The notes below the pieces were generated by a model. It did no database searches and was not told the DNA's origin. It saw nothing but the letters and a program-made list of their open reading frames with translations. Below are positions 1-5,437 of a DNA stretch of 6,182 nt, piece by piece. A program made the position numbers and the translations under genes. The stretch lies in assembly GCA_027334785.1 (NCBI GenBank), contig DAHWQF010000215.1, positions 1-6,182 on the forward strand. Reading direction: 5' to 3'. Each line of letters begins with the position of its first letter. Position 1 is the first letter of the stretch. This DNA comes from Acidimicrobiaceae bacterium. Its GTDB lineage: Bacteria; Actinomycetota; Acidimicrobiia; Acidimicrobiales; Palsa-688.

Positions 1-720
1 CATGCCCACCCCGAGGGCGCAGGTCGACCCCGAAAGGACCATGAGGCTCGCCTCCACCGGTCGCAAAAGCGACTCCCTGGACAGCGTGCGGCGGCTCCCG
101 TCGGCATAGGTCTTCTCACCCGAGACTTGCACCGCCCGCCGGCGAAGGTCGCGGGCCTCGGTGCTCAAGGTTCGCTGCGCCTTGGAAAGGCCGAAGGCAA
201 ACAGCGCCCCGGCCACCGCCGCCGGGCGCACGGTGCCAGCCTGCGCGTAATAGGCAGTGAGCAACGGGAAAGAGCCCCAGGCGAGCGCGAACCAGATGTC
301 GTTGTGCAGCCCCCATAACTCCAGGTTGTAGCCGACCACGAGCACCACGCCCACCGCTATGAAAATGGCCAGTCCCCATCCGACCCGGGCGACCCCGAAC
401 CCACCGAGGACCACTGCGCCCGCTATGGCCGCCGCCGAGACGGCCACGAGCAGGTGCGGCCGTATGGAAGTACCGAGCGGCCGGCCTCGCAGTTCGTCGA
501 GGCCGTGGGCGCCGAGCCCCACAGCGAGGCCGAACGCCACCAGTGTCGCCACGAGGCGCCCCACCGAGAGCCGGGGCGCGAGGCCCGCCCCTATCAGCAC
601 ATAGGAGAGGTGCCAGGCCGTGTAGGGCGGGTGCAGCAGGCTGACCCAGTCTTTCCACGGCCCCCGTGCTGGTGCGTACCAGGCGGCTCGTTGCCTGGGA
701 GTCAAGCTTTCGTCCCCCAC
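1..720 (-). CDS. UbiA-like polytopic membrane protein (partial, C-terminus off window)
   Basis: An open frame of 240 codons runs from a GTG at 718-720 to the left edge without a stop. The start is chosen because GGAGGGG lies 7 nt upstream. The visible protein has about six to seven hydrophobic segments (roughly residues 35-50, 55-73, 90-110, 114-131, 143-160, 164-180 and 222-240). Conserved-looking polar motifs are HPPYTAWHLSY (30-40), AHGLDELRGRPLGT (71-84), YNLELWGLHNDIWFALAWG (131-149) and LSTEARDLRRR (185-195). The D75-x-x-x-x-RPLGT block resembles the first Asp-rich motif of UbiA prenyltransferases followed by RPL, and HND (139-141) could stand for the second. The canonical NDxxDxxxD is not intact, so prenyltransferase activity is uncertain. 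It overlaps the upstream methyltransferase gene by 19 nt, which suggests co-translation. It could instead be a membrane protein of unknown function that shares the UbiA fold. Confidence 0.8.
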   Translation of the reverse strand, partial: MGDESLTPRQRAAWYAPARGPWKDWVSLLHPPYTAWHLSYVLIGAGLAPRLSVGRLVATLVAFGLAVGLGAHGLDELRGRPLGTSIRPHLLVAVSAAAIAGAVVLGGFGVARVGWGLAIFIAVGVVLVVGYNLELWGLHNDIWFALAWGSFPLLTAYYAQAGTVRPAAVAGALFAFGLSKAQRTLSTEARDLRRRAVQVSGEKTYADGSRRTLSRESLLRPVEASLMVLSGSTCALGVGM

Positions 721-1415
721 ATGACCACCCCTCCGCCGACGCTCATCAAGCGCCAGCCAACGTCCACGATGCCTGCCCGTCCCCACGCCTCGGCCTGCCA
801 CGACAACGGGTAGTGCTGCCAGTGTGCCGATATGGACGGCCCGAGGAAGCGTCCCACCTCGAACCATTCTCTGCCGCCCGTGGCGTAGCCGGCGGCGGGC
901 AGCACCAGGCGGGTGTACAAAAGCCAGAGAGGGTGCCACAGCGGGCCCGCCGGCACGTAGAACTCGAGGGCCGCCACCGCCCCTCCCGGCTTTACCACCC
1001 GCGCCAGCTCAGCGACGGTGGCACCAGGGTCGGTCACATAGCGCAGCAGGTAGGTGAAGGTAAGTGCGTCGAATGTGCAGTCGCGGAACGGCAGCTGCTC
1101 GGCCCGGCCCGCCACCAGCGACACGCGGTGCGAGTGGCCGCTTCGGGCCACGTTCGCTGCCCCCGCGCGCAGCATCTCCAGGGTCAGGTCGAGCCCGGTG
1201 ATCTTCGCCCCGGTACGGGCGGCGAGCTGCAGCGCCACGCCGGCCGGCCCGGTCGCCACGTCTAGTACCGAGGCCGGCGACGCATTTACGACCGCGTCGA
1301 CCATCGCCCGCCGCCAGCGCCGGTTCTGGCCTAGGGAGAGCACTTCGGCCAGCTGGTCGTAGCGGGACGGCAGCCCGTCAAAGAGGCGGCGGGCGAACTC
1401 GTTGGGGTCGGTCAT
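702..1415 (-). CDS. UbiE/MenG-like class I SAM-dependent methyltransferase
   Basis: A 237-residue protein of normal length for UbiE/MenG, the C-methyltransferases of quinone biosynthesis. The N-terminal stretch (7-37: F-A-R-R-L-F-D ... RYD ... LS-G ... WRR) matches the family's characteristic opening. SAM-binding motif I is LDVATGPAGVAL (51-62). The acidic end of strand beta2 is D76 in GLDLTLEML. RAEQLPF (104-110) precedes FDALTFTYLLRYV (115-127), the UbiE-type motif in which GLRNV is usual. RVVKPGG (139-145) and LEF (150-152) follow. The start is the ATG at 1413-1415; no strong Shine-Dalgarno sequence is visible. The protein is probably soluble or loosely membrane-associated. Demethylmenaquinone is a possible substrate. 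The adjacent UbiA-like and SRPBCC genes make another prenylated or polyketide-like lipid equally possible, so no gene symbol is given. Confidence 0.9.
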   Translation of the reverse strand: MTDPNEFARRLFDGLPSRYDQLAEVLSLGQNRRWRRAMVDAVVNASPASVLDVATGPAGVALQLAARTGAKITGLDLTLEMLRAGAANVARSGHSHRVSLVAGRAEQLPFRDCTFDALTFTYLLRYVTDPGATVAELARVVKPGGAVAALEFYVPAGPLWHPLWLLYTRLVLPAAGYATGGREWFEVGRFLGPSISAHWQHYPLSWQAEAWGRAGIVDVGWRLMSVGGGVVMWGTKA

Positions 1416-1489
1416 GGGGTCAGAACCTGCCGTGTACGAGGCTAGGGCCTGCTGGTCGCCGGCGCTTGGGCCCGACGCAGGTTATTTTG

Positions 1490-1975
1490 CTACTGGGCCG
1501 GTGGGACTTGGAGCCGTTCGAGCTCGGAGGCGAACGAACCGACCGTCGCCTCGACTACCCGGTCGTGGCCCCATCGGAGCAACGGGTAGCCAACTCGCGC
1601 CACCCAACGCATTGGCCTCTGCAGCATCTCCAGGCTCCATTCCACGTCGGTCACCGTTCCCTCCCCGTCGGAACGCAGGCGCAGGTGGGCGTCGCCGGCT
1701 AGGTCCCCGGTCACGTCGGCATCGAGGCGCCGGCACGGTTCGCACCGGGTCAGCTCCACCTGTACCACCATCCGGTAGGGGAGGGGCGGGGCCACGACAC
1801 CCCGCAGCACCGACCCCTCCCGCAAGCCTTCACCTTCGGCCCGGAAGCTACCCAGCCACCCCCACCATCGCTCGAACTGATCGAACTGCTCGATCCTCGA
1901 CCAGAGCACGATCGGGGGGACGGCAAAGTGGAACCGTGCCCGGTACTCCATCACGTAGCAAGAGCCGGCCACCAT
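1490..1975 (-). CDS. SRPBCC (START/polyketide cyclase-like) protein
   Basis: A 161-residue protein with the helix-grip pattern of small SRPBCC proteins. A first strand YRARFHFAVP (11-20) is followed by VLWSRIEQFDQFERWWGWL (23-41), the usual helices after the first strand. Alternating strands with EGLREGSVLRGVV (49-61), MVVQVELTRCEP (69-80) and TVTDVEWSLEML (107-118) come next. A long amphipathic C-terminal helix covers about 132-156. Such domains bind hydrophobic ligands or act as cyclases, aromatases or lipid carriers; none is provable here. The start at 1973-1975 is preferred because AGGA lies 7 nt upstream. An ATG at 1949-1951 (8 codons shorter) and longer forms up to 2089 stay open. The first strand begins close to the chosen start, which argues against the long form. 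The gene is first in the leftward set, 74 nt before the methyltransferase gene. Confidence 0.8.
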   Translation of the reverse strand: MVAGSCYVMEYRARFHFAVPPIVLWSRIEQFDQFERWWGWLGSFRAEGEGLREGSVLRGVVAPPLPYRMVVQVELTRCEPCRRLDADVTGDLAGDAHLRLRSDGEGTVTDVEWSLEMLQRPMRWVARVGYPLLRWGHDRVVEATVGSFASELERLQVPPAQ

Positions 1976-2017
1976 CAACCGGTCCTGCCCGGCAGAGCGG
2001 CCCGCCAATCGGCCAGG

Positions 2018-2037
2018 GCCGCGCAAAAAACTGACCG
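2018..2037 (-). repeat. T-tract/GCGCG motif, copy C (inverted)
   Basis: Read on the minus strand this is CGGTCAGTTTTTTGCGCGGC. It matches copy B (2124-2143, plus strand) at 17 of 20 positions in inverted orientation, so C and B form a long imperfect inverted repeat spanning 2018-2143. Confidence 0.65.
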
Positions 2038-2060
2038 AAGTGAAATCGTCATGCACACGT

Positions 2061-2086
2061 CTACCAGTTTTTGGCGCGAAAGCGCG
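2061..2086 (+). repeat. T-tract/GCGCG motif, copy A
   Basis: CCAGTTTTTGGCGCG followed by AAA and GCGCG. The copy is itself nearly palindromic: TTTGGCGC, then GAAA, then GCGC, then (after a bulged G) CAAA, which could fold as a GAAA-capped hairpin. Its TTTTGGCGCG core (2069-2078) starts exactly 63 bp before that of copy B. Confidence 0.6.
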
Positions 2087-2099
2087 CAAATTTCAGACA

Positions 2100-2124
2100 G
2101 ATGTGGCCTTCGACGGCGCACATC
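2100..2124. other. Bulged 9-bp hairpin
   Basis: GATGTGGCC (2100-2108) pairs with GGC (2115-2117) plus CACATC (2119-2124). There is one bulged G at 2118 and a 6-nt loop. No T-run follows on either strand, so it does not look like an intrinsic terminator. It could be a binding site or a transcript structure. Confidence 0.5.
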
Positions 2125-2149
2125 GGTCAACTTTTGGCGCGGCTGCGCG
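2124..2149 (+). repeat. T-tract/GCGCG motif, copy B
   Basis: CGGTCAACTTTTGGCGCGGC followed by TGCGCG. It shares TTTTGGCGCG-N3-GCGCG with copy A at a 63-bp offset, and is the inverted partner of copy C. Confidence 0.65.
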
Positions 2150-2186
2150 GTACCGCCGCCGCCCGGGTGCCGTGCCCCGGACAAAC

Positions 2187-2196
2187 GTGATATCAC
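2187..2196. promoter_or_regulatory. Palindromic operator candidate 1, GTGATATCAC
   Basis: A perfect 10-bp palindrome lies 36 nt before the ATG of the ribbon-helix-helix gene. GTGATATCACT recurs at 2603-2613 before the ABC operon. These are the only two GATATC occurrences I found in the window, which is notable at this GC content. TATCAC within it could serve as a -10 element, but no good -35 box is seen. Confidence 0.65.
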
Positions 2197-2232
2197 TATG
2201 AGGGCAAGGTGCCGTCGATCGAGGGGGCCGCA

Positions 2233-2565
2233 ATGAGGACAGAGGTGGCGTTGCCGCCAGGCCTGGGCATGGCGGAGGTGCAGATCGGCGGGCGTGACGG
2301 CCGCCAGGTCCTGGGCCAGGCCCGGGGCTCCGACGGCCAGGCCCGGGGCTCCGACGGACAGGTAGGGCGGCGGGGCGAGCGGAAAAGTGTGCTCGTGCGG
2401 ATGGACCCGGCGGTCTACGACGCGCTCGCGCGCTGGGCTTCCGACGAGCTGCGGAGCACGACGGCTCAAATAGAGCTCATCCTTCGGAGGGCTTTGGAAG
2501 ACGCCGGCAGGCTGCCACCGCACATCGGCGCCATGCCCCGCCGGGGGCGCCCCCCACGAACTTGA
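2233..2565 (+). CDS. Ribbon-helix-helix DNA-binding regulator with repeat linker and AT-hook-like tail
   Basis: A 110-residue protein. Residues 51-93 form a ribbon-helix-helix (Arc/CopG/MetJ-type) domain. KSVLVRMDP (51-59) is the DNA-contacting strand, AVYDALARWASDEL (60-73) is helix 1, RSTTAQIELILRRALEDAGR (74-93) is the turn plus helix 2. Before it lies an unfamiliar N-terminal segment (1-27) and a linker with two exact GQARGSD heptads (28-41). The tail PRRGRPPR (102-109) resembles an AT-hook core (RGRP). The ATG at 2233 is chosen because GAGGGGG ends 5 nt upstream; a GTG at 2209 would add 8 residues. These domains bind short palindromes or repeats as dimers of dimers. The matching GTGATATCAC palindromes upstream of this gene and the next operon suggest autoregulation and control of the exporter; that is inference. 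An antitoxin role is possible, but no toxin gene adjoins it. Confidence 0.85.
   Translation: MRTEVALPPGLGMAEVQIGGRDGRQVLGQARGSDGQARGSDGQVGRRGERKSVLVRMDPAVYDALARWASDELRSTTAQIELILRRALEDAGRLPPHIGAMPRRGRPPRT
2314..2355 (+). repeat. Two exact 21-bp tandem repeats inside the regulator gene
   Basis: The units 2314-2334 and 2335-2355 are identical, beginning GGCCAGGCCCGGGG. A broken third start (GGACAGG) follows at 2356-2362. The period is a multiple of three, so the array adds whole GQARGSD heptads to the linker without changing frame. This is a likely replication-slippage site. Confidence 0.9.
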
Positions 2566-2583
2566 AGCGACCTCGGCGTGGTC

Positions 2584-2612
2584 TTGACTTCCTTATGTCA
2601 GAGTGATATCAC
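2584..2612 (+). promoter_or_regulatory. Promoter of the ABC/deacetylase operon
   Basis: A -35-like TTGACT (2584-2589) is followed by a 17-nt spacer and a -10-like TATCAC (2607-2612, 4 of 6 consensus). Transcription would begin at about 2619-2622, at or just before the GTG start at 2622. No Shine-Dalgarno sequence precedes that GTG. The arrangement fits a leaderless mRNA, which is common in Actinomycetota. Confidence 0.55.
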
Positions 2613-2613
2613 T
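2602..2613. promoter_or_regulatory. Palindromic operator candidate 2, AGTGATATCACT
   Basis: A perfect 12-bp palindrome overlaps the predicted -10 of the ABC operon. A protein bound here would block RNA polymerase. It shares an 11-bp identical core with the site before the ribbon-helix-helix gene, making that protein the obvious candidate ligand. Binding is inferred, not shown. Confidence 0.7.
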
Positions 2614-2621
2614 TTAAGACC

Positions 2622-3632
2622 GTGACTTCACCTCGTTCCCTCGCCGGCCCGCGGTCGGCACCGGCACTTACCGCCCCGTCGGGGGGACTCCCCGAGCCGG
2701 TACTGGCGGCAGAACATCTCACCAAGTGCTTCGGGGACCGCACGGCCGTGGACGACCTCAACCTCGAGGTGGCAAGAGGGGAGGTCTTCGGGTTCCTCGG
2801 GCCCAATGGCGCCGGCAAGAGCACAACGGTGCGGATGTTCGGCACGCTCATCGCCCCGACTTCGGGTTCGGCGCTTGTGGCAGGCGTACCGCTCGGCCCG
2901 GGCAACGGCGTCGAGATCCGCCGGCGCATATCGGTCATGCCCGAGTCCCCGGGCCTCTACCTCCGCCTCAGTGTGACGGAAAACCTTGAGCTCTTCGCTG
3001 GTTTGTACGGTCTCCGACATTCGAGCCAGCGCATCGGAAGGGCGCTCGAAGCTGTGAACATGTCGGGCCGGGCATCCGACACGTGCGGTTCGCTTTCGAA
3101 GGGCCTGCGCCAGCGCGTCGCCCTGGCGCGGGCGCTGCTCAACGACCCCCAAGTGGTCTTCTTGGACGAGCCCACCGCCGGCCTCGACCCGGTCGCTACC
3201 CGTGAAGTCCACGAACTGGTCGACAGCCTTCGCCAGCACGCTGTCACGGTCTTTTTGACCACCCACCGCCTGGAGGAGGCGGAGCGGCTCTGCGACCGCG
3301 TGGCGATTTTCAACACGACGCTCCGCTTGACCGGCACGCCCGACGAGCTCCGCCGGCGGCTCTTCACAAGGGCGCTGGAAGTTAGGACACTGGCGGCCTT
3401 GCCGGACCCGGGCAAGGTCTTCGACGGCCTCCCAGCGGTAGAGGCTTGGAGCTCCGACCAGCCCGGGAGCTACATCCTTCGCGTCTCTGAGCCTTCGGCT
3501 GCCGCCCCAGCCGTAGCTCGCTCGCTGGTCGCGGCCGGAGCGGACGTGCTCGCGATAGGGGAGAGGCAGCATTCCCTGGAGGACGTCTACTTGCGTTTGA
3601 TAGACGATGACGTGGAGGTGGAACGGAGGTGA
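2622..3632 (+). CDS. ABC-2 type exporter ATP-binding protein with C-terminal extension
   Basis: A 336-residue ATPase of the NatA/DrrA-like exporter class. After a low-complexity leader (1-27) the nucleotide-binding domain shows Walker A GPNGAGKST (60-68), signature LSKGLRQR (158-165), Walker B VVFLDEP (178-184), D-loop AGLD (186-189) and the switch His H215 in TTHRLEEAERL. At the Q-loop, MPESPGLY (106-113) carries Glu108 where Gln is usual. The C-terminal 100 residues end in SLEDVYLRL (318-326), the typical close of the regulatory domain found on such ATPases. It should power efflux through the permease encoded next, with which it shares a GTGA overlap. The GTG start at 2622 is supported by the promoter position; no internal start has a better context, although the domain itself begins only at about residue 28. 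The transported substrate is unknown. Confidence 0.92.
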   Translation: MTSPRSLAGPRSAPALTAPSGGLPEPVLAAEHLTKCFGDRTAVDDLNLEVARGEVFGFLGPNGAGKSTTVRMFGTLIAPTSGSALVAGVPLGPGNGVEIRRRISVMPESPGLYLRLSVTENLELFAGLYGLRHSSQRIGRALEAVNMSGRASDTCGSLSKGLRQRVALARALLNDPQVVFLDEPTAGLDPVATREVHELVDSLRQHAVTVFLTTHRLEEAERLCDRVAIFNTTLRLTGTPDELRRRLFTRALEVRTLAALPDPGKVFDGLPAVEAWSSDQPGSYILRVSEPSAAAPAVARSLVAAGADVLAIGERQHSLEDVYLRLIDDDVEVERR

Positions 3633-4732
3633 GCTTCAGCTGGGGGCGAGCCAGTGCCGTCTTACGCAAGGAACTGCGCGACTACCGGCACAACCGTTTC
3701 GTGATCATGACGATGGCGATGCTGCCGCTTATCTTCATTGCACTCCCGGTTGTCGACATCGTCACCATCCCCGCGTCGGCGTCGAACGCGAGGCTCGACA
3801 AACTGATAGGCCTCTCGCTGCTTTACATGTTGCTGATACCGGCGATCGTGCCCTCGGTGCTCTCGGCCTATTCGGTAGTCGGGGAACGTGAGCAGGGGAC
3901 CCTCGAGCCGGTGCTGACCACTCCTCTCAGGCGCGAGGAGTTCCTGGTAGGCAAGGCACTGGCTGCCCTCGTCCCGGCGCTCGGGATCGCGTACGCCGTG
4001 TTCGGTGTTTTCCTTGTAATTGCGGCCGCTTTCGCCCACCCCGGGGTGACCTCAGTGCTCTTCGACTCCTCGCACCTTCTGGTCCAGCTGTTGTTCACCC
4101 CCCTGCTCGCCGGTTGGTCGATCTGGGTGGGCATCGCCATATCGGCCCGTTCGAGCGATGTGCGCGTCGCCCAGCAGTTGTCTACTTTCGCCAGCCTGCC
4201 ACCGCTTGCCCTAGTCGCCCTTATGTCTTTGAACGTGATCGCCCCGACCCTCGGGCTTGCCCTCGGCCTCGGGGCCGCTCTCCTCGTCCTAGACGGGCTC
4301 GGGTGGCGGGGCGTGTCGCTGCTGTTCGACCGGGAACGCCTCGTCACGGGACACCGGAGCCGACCTGCCGCCCGTGTAAGTACCGGGGGGTTGCCGAGGC
4401 CAGCAGTAGGGGAAAGGAGCCCGACGGTGCCGGCGACGTTGAGCCTGACCAGAAAGTGGGGCGGGATCATGCAAGGGGGCCGTCCATTCGAGATCCTGCT
4501 TGACCGCGAGCTCGTGGGCGACATCTCGAGCCAGGGGACTGTCGAGCTTCCTCTGCAGCCTGGGCGGCACACTCTCCAAATAGGTATTGGCCGGCGCACC
4601 AGCCCGACGAGAGAGTTTGACGCATCAGAGGGGGAGATGGTGCGGTTCTGGTGCCGGGGACAGCTCTTCTGGCCCCTGTACCTCGCGTCGCTCATCAAAG
4701 CTGACCTCTCCATCACGCTCAAGCGCGAATGA
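3629..4732 (+). CDS. ABC-2 type permease fused to a C-terminal beta-rich domain
   Basis: A 367-residue protein. The first 235 residues are an ABC-2 type membrane subunit, with about six transmembrane segments (roughly 24-45, 58-80, 108-137, 150-172, 185-203 and 205-224). Its cytoplasmic motif EREQGTLEPVLTTPLRREEF (86-105) is typical of exporter permeases. A Pro/Arg-rich linker (about 240-270) leads to a soluble domain (271-367). That domain is predicted beta-rich, with FEILLDRELVGDI (287-299), VELPLQPGRHTLQIG (305-319) and GEMVRFWCRG (335-344). The DG-like turn, PGRHTL and terminal strands resemble small PEGA-like or cell-surface beta domains, but I do not recognise a named family. The GTG start follows GGAGGTG (3614-3620) with an 8-nt gap and overlaps the ATPase stop. 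The domain may sense or bind cargo; that is speculation. Confidence 0.88.
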   Translation: MSFSWGRASAVLRKELRDYRHNRFVIMTMAMLPLIFIALPVVDIVTIPASASNARLDKLIGLSLLYMLLIPAIVPSVLSAYSVVGEREQGTLEPVLTTPLRREEFLVGKALAALVPALGIAYAVFGVFLVIAAAFAHPGVTSVLFDSSHLLVQLLFTPLLAGWSIWVGIAISARSSDVRVAQQLSTFASLPPLALVALMSLNVIAPTLGLALGLGAALLVLDGLGWRGVSLLFDRERLVTGHRSRPAARVSTGGLPRPAVGERSPTVPATLSLTRKWGGIMQGGRPFEILLDRELVGDISSQGTVELPLQPGRHTLQIGIGRRTSPTREFDASEGEMVRFWCRGQLFWPLYLASLIKADLSITLKRE

Positions 4733-5436
4733 TGGGCAGGAGTGGCCGAGCGAGGGCCGGGGCGGCATCACCAGTGCCGCCGGGCCGGAGCCTTCCCGAA
4801 GTTCAAGACGTGCTGGCCGTTTGTGCCCACCCCGACGACGAGTCCTTTGGCCTCGGCGCCCTGCTCGCCGGCTTCTCCGAGCGCGGTTCGACGGTCCGGG
4901 TCCTCTGTTTCACTCACGGCGAGGCGTCCACGCTCGGGCTGACGGGGCGCCCGCTCGGGGAGGTCCGGGCCCAGGAACTGCGGGCTGCCGCCGACGTGCT
5001 CGGTGTCGCGGAGGTCGAACTGCTCTCGTACCCCGACGGCCACCTGGGAGAACTGCCCCTACAAGAAGCCGAGCACGTCGTCGCGCGGGCCCTTCGGGGC
5101 GCGGACTTGGTGCTGGTGTTCGACGAAGGCGGCATAACCGGGCACCCTGACCACTGCCGGGCCACGGAAGCGGCCCTCGGGGCGGCGGCCAAGTCTCACG
5201 TGCCGGTCCTCGCCTGGGCCTTGCCCGACAAGGTTGCCGGCGAGCTCAACCGCGAGTTCAGGACGGCTTTTGTGGGGCGCGCCGAGACGGAGATCGACCT
5301 CAGCGTGGAGGTGGACCGCGAGCGCCAGCACGCCGCCGTGGCTTGCCACGTCAGCCAAGCGAGGGACAACCCCGTGCTCCGCCGGCGCCTCGAACTGCTC
5401 GGTCCGAGTGAGCAGCTCCGTTGGCTGAGCCGCTGA
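4729..5436 (+). CDS. PIG-L/LmbE-family zinc-dependent N-acetyl deacetylase
   Basis: A 235-residue member of the PIG-L/LmbE superfamily, zinc hydrolases that remove acetyl groups from GlcNAc-type conjugates (as in MshB, BshB and PIG-L). AHPDDE (33-38) supplies the metal ligands H34 and D37 and the probable catalytic base D36. THGE (62-65) is the usual second motif. GHPDHCRATEAAL (138-150) carries the conserved HPDH, with H142 the expected third ligand. All key residues are present. The first 25 residues are Arg/Ala-rich and probably unstructured. The ATG at 4729 overlaps the permease stop as ATGA and has no Shine-Dalgarno sequence, so translation is probably coupled to the permease. No signal peptide is visible, so it should act in the cytoplasm. 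The substrate is unknown. The length is shorter than usual for MshB, so mycothiol synthesis is not assumed. Confidence 0.92.
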   Translation: MMGRSGRARAGAASPVPPGRSLPEVQDVLAVCAHPDDESFGLGALLAGFSERGSTVRVLCFTHGEASTLGLTGRPLGEVRAQELRAAADVLGVAEVELLSYPDGHLGELPLQEAEHVVARALRGADLVLVFDEGGITGHPDHCRATEAALGAAAKSHVPVLAWALPDKVAGELNREFRTAFVGRAETEIDLSVEVDRERQHAAVACHVSQARDNPVLRRRLELLGPSEQLRWLSR

Positions 5437-5437
5437 C

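Larger units (their letters stand above)
1976..2232. promoter_or_regulatory. Divergent intergenic region with motif array and hairpins
   Basis: This region lies between the leftward SRPBCC gene and the rightward regulator gene. It is visibly richer in A/T runs than its flanks, and no convincing protein is encoded in either direction. It contains three copies of a T-tract/GCGCG motif, a bulged hairpin at 2100-2124 and a palindrome at 2187-2196. I could not identify a confident sigma70-type -35/-10 pair for the leftward gene. Confidence 0.65.

Noticed and set aside
116..658. A 180-codon minus-strand frame in a different register
   Set aside because: Its product is an Arg/Pro/Gly-rich string with no fold. 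The register starting at GTG 720 gives a clear membrane protein over the same bases.
454..1362. Several plus-strand open frames opposite the methyltransferase and membrane protein genes
   Set aside because: They are low-complexity Arg/Pro/Ala products on the antisense of well-supported genes, as expected in high-GC DNA.
1402..2034. A 210-codon plus-strand open frame opposite the SRPBCC gene
   Set aside because: Its composition is Pro/Arg/Ser-rich with no recognisable motif. The opposite strand carries a coherent SRPBCC pattern.
2069..2081. Resemblance of TTTTGGCGCGAAA to the eukaryotic E2F site
   Set aside because: The window is clearly bacterial and the similarity is coincidental.
2018..2149. 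Possible CRISPR or attachment-site interpretation of the motif copies
   Set aside because: The copies are few, imperfect and in mixed orientation, with no spacer-like regularity, integrase or tRNA nearby.
2209..2232. Alternative GTG start for the regulator at 2209
   Set aside because: The ATG at 2233 has a better-placed purine-rich GAGGGGG. The GTG has only AGGG 4 nt upstream, although it is not excluded.
2198..2236. A 12-codon ORF starting 1 nt after the GTGATATCAC palindrome and overlapping the regulator ATG as ATGA
   Set aside because: It could be a leader peptide. It is very short and Arg-rich, it has no ribosome site, and such overlaps arise easily by chance.
1975..2523. A 182-codon minus-strand open frame opposite the regulator gene
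   Set aside because: It runs through the motif array and antisense to a clear ribbon-helix-helix domain, and its product resembles no family I know.
2628..3572. A 314-codon minus-strand open frame opposite the ABC ATPase
   Set aside because: The plus strand has every ABC ATPase motif, and the antisense product is Arg/Glu/Ala-rich without motifs.
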